This document shows positions 50,001 to 62,000 of a stretch of DNA of 64,000 nucleotides, piece after piece. The notes beneath the pieces were generated by a model. The model was not told the DNA's origin. It saw nothing but the letters and a program-made list of their open reading frames with translations, and searched no databases. Within the stretch, counting starts at the first letter, position 1. Each line of letters opens with the position of its first letter. The stretch is taken from positions 49,651,385 through 49,715,384 of the forward strand of contig NC_088295.1 in NCBI RefSeq assembly GCF_032854445.1. Reading direction: 5' to 3'. Source of the stretch: Liolophura sinensis. Lineage: Eukaryota; Mollusca; Polyplacophora; Chitonida; Chitonidae. The translations under genes and the position numbers were made by a program.

Positions 50001-53000
50001 GAAATATTCTTGACGACAGCGTAAAACACCAATCGAATAAATAAATGAATAAATAATAAGATAATATTCAATTTGGTGATATTCATGATTAATGCCTTTT
50101 GCTATCTAATAAGATAATATCCAATTTAGTGATATGCATGAATAACGCCAGACTTAACTTTAAATACTCTTTTGAATGGCTGGCTCCAGGCTTAAATATT
50201 AATACACTTTTGAGCAAGTTCAGACAACAAGTACTTTTAATAGTGACTATCAGAAGTGTTTTGGAGTGGAAAAAGACATCATCTAAGTTTTCATGTGAAA
50301 TTCTCTTCTCCTCAATACAGTTGATATGTCAGAGTGTCCATGCCATTGTCATCAGCCGTGACGATGGCGAAGGGCTAATCTCTTCATTGGTTCGAGTGCA
50401 CCAAGTCTATGATGAATGTCAAGGTCACCTCCAGAACTTCTCCAGTCTGAGCAAGGTTTGGCAGGATTGTGCAAAGTCGGTGGAACACTTCCTGGAGACA
50501 AACCCAGATCATTTTGTGCACAGGTCATCAGAGATCGTAAGTAATATAGTTATAGCGGGAATTAAACTCCACCAAAGGTGCTATTTTAAGTGTTCAAATC
50601 TTCATTCTGTACAACGGATCGGAAGCTAGAGAGCATTTGATCTTCTTAGTAACAAACGGGGTGGGTGAAGAAAACGGTTCTCCCAACGTTATTGCACAAG
50701 AAAATGCCTATTTTTGAATGGCTGTCAGCGATCTTGTATCTGTTGGATTTGTATAATTTTCAGCTTTACAGAGAGTCTGAGTATTTCTGCAGAGCTTTCG
50801 TGACATTATTTTGTACAACTAGACCTTACTGGTCGCTAGCGAAGTGGCAAAATGTGACCTTTTCCTCAATGCTTTAACATTGGGTGGCCATTTTGTTTTA
50901 GACACAAGTGGGTGATCACATGACCTCCAACTTCCAACCCGTCTTACAGAATCATATCATCACTTGATGATCATATGATGATCATCTGCCATCATAATTA
51001 AGTGAAGGCTTACAATGGGAAAGGTGCTGTAAAGGTAAAACTGAACATAACTGGATTATTTGGACAATGCTTTGTTATTGCAAGTACAGATAGAAACTAC
51101 ACTATATACTGTTAGCCATGCCTGCGAGGCTTTCTGCCACTCAGTTTTCACATTGTATAAAACATGCAGATATTTTTTTGTTCAAATCTCACCATCTGTT
51201 TCCTTAGCCTGATGTCATTTTGATATTCCATGCGTGAACTCCATGTACGATGAGGTGAATGGGCCTTGATCTGGTGGTTAAAGGTCACGGAGTGTAGGCT
51301 TAGTGTCAGTCTTTGCAAATAAATCTGTAGAATTCCCCGCCCTCTCTGCACTGAAGGCCTTGGTGACAGGTCAGTGAAGCTCTCAGGGCTGTTGACCTAT
51401 GGCCACATGAATGCGACGTTCCATTTGTCTTCCACCAATGAGGTGTTCATATAGCGATATGTCACATGTAGGGAAGCTGAGGTGTATGAAACTTGCTAAA
51501 GGTCAGTGGTTTACCACAAACACTCCTGTTTCCTCTAATTATAAGAATGACCACCATTGTATAAAATTATTATACTATAATTATTATATTACATGTGAGT
51601 ATGTTGCTGAACAACAATCAAGTATTGATTAAGTATTAATTAATAGTATTGATTAAGTATAGTACAAGTATTATGGTACACATGTTACCTCTTGGCCTGA
51701 TTTGCTCTCAGCTGATTGACATCCTTGCCACTGACCATGTGCTTCAAAGCCTGCAACCGAGCAAAGAGGAAATGGACACGGCCAAGGGGAAGAAAGTCTG
51801 GCTAGAAAAGGTGCTGTCTGTAAAGCCGGTGATAGAGAGGGTGTGTCTCTCCCAGCAGGAAGGTACAGATAGGGAGGAGAAGAGGAGGAGACGATGGGAG
51901 GCTCTGACAGAGACCAGGTAGGACCAGTCAGTGACTCCCCACAGGAACCATACCATACACTATAATTGATATACCAGCAAGTTGAGTGGGTATACGGCCT
52001 GATATTTCATCAAGGAAATTCATCTTTGAGACGAAAGGCCATATGACCATGCCACACACTGGTACATTCCATAATGAGTTTATCACAGTGGAGAGCATTG
52101 CGAACAGACTTCCTTGAATTATTACCGGTGCTTAGCCCACATCTGCCGTTTTTTGACGAACACTATGCCACTGTCACACAATGAGAAGAAAAGTACTCAT
52201 CCTGGCTCGGAACATTGTTGAGCTGAGAAAATATACTTGCTAAGGGGTGCAGTGCAATTGCCTAAAATCAATGTCACAAGAAGTTTTTCCACATGCTGTT
52301 GTTATCTTCTGAATCATTAAAACTGTTCTGAAAAAAAATCACTCACTAGGTACTGTAATTCTTCAACCTTTTCACATGTTTGCAAGGTGTTTATTCAAGC
52401 ATATTCTAAAGGCATTAGTATGTGTTGACTGATAAAAATATACTTTTTGTGAAGCCCTGTAACTGACCAATCCAATCAATGTAGTTTTTTCTCCAACGTC
52501 AAATTAAAAATGTGCATATTAAAGTCACAGTGAAAGTTGATGTTTAATATATGACAAGGTTGACAATATTCTGAAGTATTATCCAATGGTTGAGGCTATA
52601 GTCCTTGCCTGTTGAGCAAATATGAGAGCTTATCCAAGACATATGGACCAATCAGAAGCCTAGAATTGTCTTAGAATTGTGATAAATGCATGTGTACAAC
52701 AGCTTGTATCCTTGTCAAGCAAAGAATAACAATAATTATGTTAGTTACTGCATGTATTTCTGCATTTTAGTCAAGAACATCTGGGAAATTCTGACATTAC
52801 TTGTACGTGGCAGAATAAACATCATCAATCAAATAAGTGAATACAGCTATCGATAAATTAAACTGTTTGAATATGTAATTAAAGTAGTTCATAAGTTGTC
52901 AAGAGATATTGTTATTTTTTGTAAGCCAGGACACATGGACATGTACACAGAGCATTCATAGTTAATTGTGAAAGTTGGAGGCAGCTGTGTTAAGTTAATA

Positions 53001-56000
53001 TTAAATAATTTGTTTATTTAATTGTTTGTTTATTTTTTTATTATTTTTATTTTTCCCCAGGAATACTTGGAACAGAATTCAGGTTCTGAAACTGTTCATT
53101 GAACATGTTTGTCCTCCTGATGCCAAGGGGGCAAAGAAGTTGAAATTTGTACGCTGTATGGCATTGTGGGAGGTGAGGACATAGGACAAAAGATTGGGCC
53201 ATCATTATTAAGCTTTTCACAATAAGCCTTACAGGCATCTGAAAATTATAACTAAACAACCCCACCAGATTTATTGCAATAAGCATTCAGACAATACTTA
53301 TTGCAACTTTTTAACAGGTTTAAGTACTTATGGATTTTGCAAGAATTTGACTCCAGAACTTCATCCAAAAGGTGTATTGTGCATTGACATGTACAGAAGT
53401 TCTACATTTCCGTTCACAGTATACATGATGAACACGTAACTATGGTTACTCCTAGGCAAAAACAAGACTTTCATCACATCAATGATTTATATCAAACTGA
53501 CATGAACCTTTGCAGTTTTGACAGGTACATACCCCAGTCAATAGATACTCATTTTTACATGGACACTATTTGAAATGTGGAAAATTGTGCAGAATGCGCT
53601 CTTAATGATAGGGGAAGATGCCCAGCTTTAAGTTAAGATGGTTTGTTGGCCTGCTGGCGAGGAAAAGTGGTCTACTCTGCGTACACTGGCTTCCTCCACC
53701 CAGTATATTAAATCTGACAATTAACAAATAGTTAAAAATGAATCATTAAGTACCATGCTAAACACCAGTTATTGTACACTGACCTTTCATTTCCAAGTCA
53801 GTTGTCGGTTATCTTGGTACGTGGTACTAGTAATTGAACTGAGAATGCTGTGAGAATACAGTTTTATTTTATTTTTTATCCTGTTACAGCTGATCAAAGA
53901 TGATGTGAATTTCAAACATTTGCCAAGTCTTGAGAAAGTGGAAAAATTTTTGAAACAAAGCAACAAGGGTGCTTTCAGCCATTTCTTTGGGTATGTGTTT
54001 GATTTTTACAATATATTTATATATTGAACCTGGGCGCAAGGAGTTCAAGGCCCATTTGTACAAAAACATATTAGGAATTGGCCTTAACTAAAATGTCATT
54101 TGCTTTGTATTATGATGTATGCCTGGCTTTAATTTTATACAATTTTGAATGAATGAGTGAACTTTTGAAAAACAAGCCGGAAAACTCCCCAACTTTTGCT
54201 TCATCCTTTGATTTTACAGACTTATGCCTATCTGTGTGTACAAGTGTATATATATATATATATATATATGTACAAGTTCTTAAAGCCATCTTAATTATAA
54301 CTACATTTATTGGCCGGAGAGCATAATAATGACTCCTTATGTGGCCTTAGTCATGGAGTTTGTGAGCTACTGTTAATGTGCTGTGGCTTCCCTCTGGAAT
54401 ATTGTCATATAAGTGTTCTTGATCATGACATGAAACACCAATCTAAGTATGAAGAAATATAAGCTTTGTCTTACCCCATAATGACTTGCCATTCTGTGTG
54501 CAAATATTGAGCAGTCACAGAGCACAGACATATTAACCCCTGATTGTTCCAAGATGGCTACCCTGAACAAGGTATATATGTACTCCAGGCTGTGAGAAAA
54601 CAACCCATTTATGCACTGATTGGTGCCTCCTGGGACAGAATTTTTAACATGTTGGGCACATGAACGGTTCTGAAAGGCAGAAAAAAGGAGTAGAACTAAA
54701 TTTGGATCAAGCAGCCAGAAAGCCTCATGTAAATATGTATATCACCTTTGTTGTGGTAAGTCAGCTGAGATTTACAGATACTGTAAACAAAGCATGTACT
54801 TACAAACTTACTTAAATTTATCTATAGTTTATACAGCCAATATTTAAGTATTTTATAGCATGTTTTGTAACAAAATAAAAGTGAAAACAGTGTACATCTA
54901 CCTTGCCTATGAGTATGTACCTCAGCTATACCTCAGTTGTACCTCAGGCATCATAGTTTTTACCTAATATTTACAGGGCTGACCTCCACTGAGGTGTACT
55001 ATAGGTGTACTTGAGGTACTAATTTGCATAATAGACAGTACCTCAGATACACCTTCAATACACCTCAGATACACCTCAAGTATACGTTATACACACCTCA
55101 GTTCAGATATGCTACACCCCAATGGTACACCTCGGGTGTACCTCAGGTGTACTTTTAGCACTCCTTATAATTGTAAGGGTTGGAAGTGTAAGCGTTTTGA
55201 CAAGCTTTACTCAGGATTATACCATAGTTAAAAGGAGAAATACAAGTATGTTCAAAATCCTGTAGTATCACTGTCCTGTTGATGGCAAAATAAAGTGCAG
55301 AAATATTGAGTCACAGTAAAGTCTTTTGTTGTACCTGGCAAATTTTGTCTGTGTGTTTGCTCATCAAGGTGTACAAAGTTGTATGTAGTAGTATCATCAG
55401 AACGCCACCCATAAAAACTGACAGCCGTGGAATAAAGAGAAAAACTTCTTGAGTATGGGTTTACAGTCAAATAAACAAATCTTGTCTGCGTGTAAAATAT
55501 ACCTGATATTAAAACATTGAAGGCAAATTTCTTGTAGGATGTCACAACGCTGTGAAAACTGCAAGGAAGAAATGAAAGCAGTACCTATGTTACTCCCATG
55601 TGGACATGTAGTTTGCGAGATTTGCTTTCATGGATTTGCGGCGGCTGACAAGGAATGCCCAGTTTGTCATAAAATCATCCCAGAGGACTATAAACCCAAA
55701 GAAGCGACAGATAATAGGTAATACATGCTATCAGCAGAAGGTAATTTGCACACATTGTGATTGTGGAGTTGACATGTTAAATCCGACTAGTCGAGTGAAA
55801 ATATGACATGCTATTTCATGCAATTGCACCATCCAACACATTGCATTGTCTGAATTTGGCTTGGGTAATAGCTTTGTTTTACTTTCATTCCACTTGTCAA
55901 ATTTGATAAGGCTAAATGGAGCTGGATGGAACGGTTAAAATTTTATTTTTCTTTCATTTACTAGACACTTGGCATAAAGGCACAGACAATAGCATGCATG

Positions 56001-59000
56001 AAATTTATGTGAGATAAAACACTGTACAAGACAATGGTTTGATTTATTTTTTATGAATTTTTTTGACAGAGCAAAATATGTTTGAATCATTGTATTCTAT
56101 GGTAGCAGGTTTTCGCTGCACACGCAGCATGCTCGAAATAGGATAGCATTGCCCAAACTCAAAATATTTTTCTGGGCATTGTTAAATGATCTTTCTTCTG
56201 ATACTTTCTTTATGTTTTCCTTGTGAATAAAGGGGACCACATGTATGGATGGAAACAAACATGACCTGTTGTAAAGTGTTTAAGACCTGATCCCCACCCA
56301 GAATTGAACTGAAGTCTCTGCCTCATTATTCTGTTGACGTCTGTTATATAGTGGTTTATTATTTTTACAAAAAATGAGAAATTCTGTCTGCAGTGTTTAT
56401 GTGGAATATGAGGAAGGTCATTTTTTTTTTGAATTTAGAAAATCCCTGGAAGCTTTCTCATCCTACCAACAACGCTGTAACAGTTTCTTCATGGCTTTGG
56501 TGTCCCAGCTTTGTTTTGCCAATGACTCCCCACCAGATGGCCAGGTTGTCCAAAAACTGATGGGGTTTGTCACAAAAAGACTTGAGTCAAAACATCACAG
56601 ATATTGGTTACGTACAAAGACAATGTCAGTGTTGGACAGTGGCATAGATCCTAACCCTGTTGTGAGATCCTTTCTACTGCAGCTGCTCCTGAGAGCCAGG
56701 TAGGCCCTAGCGTAGTTGTTTGTTGTTTGTTTTTTTTGTCATAGTTTTCAGTTCAGAAACTATAGATGTTTACAGTTAAGAAATGTTGAATGTAGAAGTT
56801 GATGCTTTTGGGGAGGATCTTTTTCAGTTCAGAAAAAATGACATTTGTCCATTATGCTTTGTGTGGTTCAGTCATGCGTTGATGACATTTGTCTGCTTGA
56901 CTGCAATACAGAAGCTGATAGTTCACCGACCATTGTTCACAGTGCTTTTTGGAGTGTATAGAAGTTGAGATGGCATTTATATGCTTGACTTTTTTAATTC
57001 AGTCTTTTCAGTCCTCATGAAGATGATAGTTGTTCACCATGGTTTTAAGTTTAAAAATTGAAGACATTTGCTTGCTTTTACATTTTCAGTTCAGAAGTTG
57101 ATGTAATTGAGCATTTGAGGGACTTCTTTGATCAGGCCAAGGACGTATGTAGCGGGCTGGAGGAAAATGAGGACAACATACACAACCTGGTGGAGATGAG
57201 TCTGCTGGTCACACAGTGCTTTGAGGTAAACAACATACTCGTTGCAGGTTAAAGGTTACATCAAGCACTTTTTTTTATTTTTTATTTTTTTTTATTTCTT
57301 AATGTGGAATATATGACGTGGCCTAATCTGTAAAAGTACCTCAAACCTTATCAGCTTTGTTCTCAGGGTGTAAAAATAACTTAAAGCTACAGTTTTCCTA
57401 AGGCTCCAGTGATAAGTCTGGAAATTAAGTAGCCTGCTGTGGTGATGACAACTGACAAAGCAGCTCTGTATTTCTGTGACCAGTTCTCTGAATGTAACAC
57501 AGCTGTCACTGCTTGCACTGCTGTATTTCTGTGACCAGTTGTCTGGATATAACACAGCTATCACTGCTCACACTGCTGTATTTCTGTGACCAGTTGTCTG
57601 GATATAACACATCCATCACTGCTCACACTGCTGTATTTCTGTGACCAGTTGTCTGGATATAACACATCTATCACTGCTTGCACTGCTGTATTTCTGTGAC
57701 CAGTTTTCTGGATATAACACATTCATCACTGCTCACACTGCTGTATTTCTGTGACCAGTTGTCTGGATATAACAAATCCATCACTGCTCACACTGCTGTA
57801 TTTCTGTGACCAGTTGTCTGGATATAACACATTCATCACTGCTCACAGTGCTGTATTTCTGTGACCAGTTGTCTGGATATAACACAGCTGTCACTGCTCA
57901 CACTGCTGTATTTCTGTGACCAGTTGTCTGGATATAACACAGCTATCACTGCTCACTGCTGTATTTCTGTGACCAGTTGTCTGGATATAACAAATCCATC
58001 ACTGCCCACACTGCTGTATTTCTGTGACCAGTTGTCTGGATATAACACATTCATCACTGCTCACACTGCTGTATTTCTGTGACCAGTTGTCTGGATATAA
58101 CACAGCTGTCACTGCTCACACTGCTGTATTTCTGTGACCAGTTGTCTGGATATAACACAGCTATCACTGCTCACACTGCTGTATTTCTGTGACCAGTTGT
58201 CTGGATATAACACATCCATCACTGCTCACACTGCTGTATTTCTGTGACCAGTTGTCTGGATATAACACATCCATCACTGCTCACACTGCTGTATTTCTGT
58301 GACCAGTTGTCTGGATATAACACATCCATCACTGCCCACACTGCTGTATTTCTGTGACCAGTTGTCTGAATATAACACATCTATCACTGCTCACACTGCT
58401 GTATTTCTGTGACCAGTTGTCTGGATATAACACAGCTATCACTGCTCAAACTGCTGTATTTCTGCGACAAGTTGTCTGGATGTAACACATCTATCACTGC
58501 TCACACTGCTGTATTTCTGTGACCAGTTGTCTGGATGTAACACATCCATCACTGCTCACACTGCTGTATTTCTGTGACCAGTTGTCTGGATATAACACAT
58601 CCATCACTGCCCACACTGCTGTATTTCTGTGACCAGTTGTCTGGATATAACACATTCATCACTGCTCACACTGCTGTATTTTTGTGACCAGTTGTCTGGA
58701 TATAACACATTCATCACTGCCCACACTGCTGTATTTCTGTGACCAGTTGTCTGGATATAACACATCTATCACTGCTCACACTGCTGTATTTCTGTGACCA
58801 GTTGTCTGGATATAACACATTCATCACTGCTTACACTGCTGTATTTTTGTGACCAGTTGTCTGGATATAACACATCTATCACTGCTCACACTGCTGTATT
58901 TCTGTGACCAGTTGTCTGGATATAACACATCCACCACTGCTCACACTGCTGTTTTTCTGTGACCAGTTGTCTGGATATAACACATTCATCACTGCTCACA

Positions 59001-62000
59001 CTGCTGTATTTTTGTGACCAGTTGTCTGGATATAACACATCCATCACTGCCCACACTGCTGTATTTCTGTGACCAGTTGTCTGGATATAACACATCCATC
59101 ACTGCTCACACTGCTGTATTTCTGTGACCAGTTGTCTGGATCTAACACATCCATCACTGCTCACACTGCTGTATTTCTGTGACCAGTTGTCTGGATATAA
59201 CACATCTATCACTGCTCACACTGCTGTATTTCTGTGACCAGTTGTCTGGATATAACACATCTATCACTGCTCACACTGCTGTATTTTTGTGACCAGTTGT
59301 CTGGATATAACACAGCTATCACTGCCCACACTGATGTATTTTTGTGACTAGTTGTCTGGATATAACACATCTATTACTGCCCACACTGCTGTATTTTTGT
59401 GACCAGTTGTCTGGATATAACACATCTATTACTGCCCACACTGCTGTATTTTTGTGACCAGTTGTCTGGATATAACACAGCTATCACTGCTCACACTGCT
59501 GTATTTTTGTGACCAGTTGTCTGGATATAACACATCTATCACTGCCCACACTGCTGTATTTTTTGTGACCAGTTGTCTGGATATAACACAGCTATCACTG
59601 CTCACACTGCTGTATTTTTGTGACTAGTTGTCTGGATATAACACATTCATCACTGCCCACACTGCTGTATTTCACCTGAAGCTCATCATTTTTCATGTGA
59701 CACATTTCGTTTGATTCTGATCGATTCATCCATCTGGCATCATGTGAAGTTTGATAAATTTCTTATTCAGAAAAACTGAAAATTTTTGCACCAAAAGTAG
59801 CATTTTAAGGCCTTTATGTGCTTCCAGAAGTGCACTTTTGTTGGCCAAACTTTAGGTAAAATACAGTCTTTGTCTTGTTTGGTCATATTGGAATAACAGT
59901 TTAAGCCTTTCCTTAACATTACAAAATCTGTCAGATCTCTTCTGAAAGTATGGAACAGTTTTGTTGGCCCACTTTCGGAGCACAAAGTGAGCCCCAATGT
60001 TTATATGTTTACTTGTGTTTATATGACAGGCAAAGTTTGTTCAGAATCTTAGGTTATGGAAAAATTTTAGATATGTGGAACACCAACGTGATAAAGTCAC
60101 ATATACATGTAACTTAAGGCAGGTTTTTGCTGGTGTTTTTAAAGCTGTCTTCAGTTATGTGTGCACAGGTACATAGCGAAGACCTTCTGGTAACTGTTTG
60201 CTACATGTGTTAAAAGATTAAGGTCTATCATTTATACATTTACATATATGTGGATTTTTTGTTCTTGTTGTAAAAATTTAAGAAAGGTTTAGATTGTTTT
60301 CATAAGTAATTCTATAACTGTGTCTTGGCTAAGGAATTCAATAAAGGGCGAGTTATCGTTGAGGTTTTTATGAAACGGTTGATTGTTTCTTTATCGCAGC
60401 TCTAATTCCTGAAAATTGTCAACATGCACATATCTCTATACATCTTTATACATGTTACTCTGTGCATTTGTGGATGCTGTGGTGTTACCTCTACAGGACT
60501 CATATCGTAACAAAAACTGTGCTCGTCAAAATGAGGACGAGGAACAAGAAGTGCTGTGTGCTGCTCAACTTCTGAAGGAAGCCCGCAGACAGGGTGTAAA
60601 AGGTGGCCTAGACGTGGATGCTCTGCAAAACATTGCCAGGGTTCGCTATGGCCTCACAGTGACAGCTAAAAGCCTTCACCGAGTCTTTGTGACTAATGAC
60701 AGTACTATGATAGCACAGACAGTCTCCTTCAGGAAACTTGTGGAGGGCGCAAGGCTTCTGTGTGAGGATTGTAGAACAACTTGGCCAAGGTAGAGTGATT
60801 AAAGTAAAAGGAAGCTAAAATGTGAAGTAAGCTTCATCATTCAGTCAACTGAAAACTATGGGAAAAAATACTTTCATTTATTTTTCAGAATTTTTTGAAG
60901 AGTGTTGAAGGGCATTCAGATTTTTGAATACTGTGGTGGGCTTTAAGAGCCATTCCTGATAGTATCTAGGAACTCTGATGTCACCTTTTTTCTGGATGTT
61001 CACCAGAAGGAAGGAATTTTTCAGAACATTATTTCAGTAATCTTTTACACATGGGTAAAAGAGTTATTCCAACATTCAGTGTCGTGATTAGAGTTGAAAA
61101 AACTTCCTGTGATACCAGAGTTCCTAAACTCTGATAGTATGGTTCATAAAGCCCACCTTAGAATTCAAGTGTTTGGACACCTTTAACTCGTTACACAAAA
61201 TTCTGAGTGAAAAAATGAACGAAAGTATATTTCTATATGGTTTTTAGTGGTCTATGCCTTTAACTCTTTGCACAAAATTCTAAAAAAATGAATGAAAGTA
61301 TGTTTATGTAAAGGTTTAAGTGGTCTATTTAGTGATGCCTACCTTTATTTTTAGAGGTCTTTTCCTTTAAAGCTAAATCTTCAACCCAGTGATTGCCTAG
61401 GTAAAGACGGCTCAAGTGAAAACAAACATACCGTGAAATAATTTTCAAAATTAGTGCAGAAAATAATGGCAATAATGTTCACATTGTTAAAAAAAGGTAC
61501 TACACTGTAGATGTAATTTAAATGGCAGTGCTGTCCCCAGTGAAAATACTATTCGGTACAAGACATCTGTCTGTATGTTCATCACATCTTCCTTGCTTAT
61601 AAAACATGTGAAAAAAGTGTGCCTCCCAGCATACAATGTCGGTCTTATAAATAGATAAATAAATGGGTAAACAAGTAAAATGAACTTTCAACTTTTGTTG
61701 TTAGGGTTTTCCTGATGAGAGAAATTTGTCGGTCATATGGCTCGCACAGCTTTGATGTGATCAGGAAGAAAAAGTTGACAGACTGGTTATTGCCAGAAGA
61801 GAACACCAATCAACAAGTAAGTATTGATGATACCAAAACAGAATAGAGCAACAGCCAACATGTAAGTAATGGTGATACCAGTACAGAATTATTGTAGAAC
61901 ACAAACCAGCAAGTAAGTAGCAATGATACCAGAACAGAACACGAACCAGCAAGTAACAATGATACCAATACAGAAGAGAACACCAACCAACAAGTAAGTG

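Noticed and set aside
55539-55721. RING protein starting at ATG 55539 as a separate small gene
   Set aside because: The exon has a TTGTAG acceptor one base earlier and fits in phase between exons 50 and 52 of RNF213.
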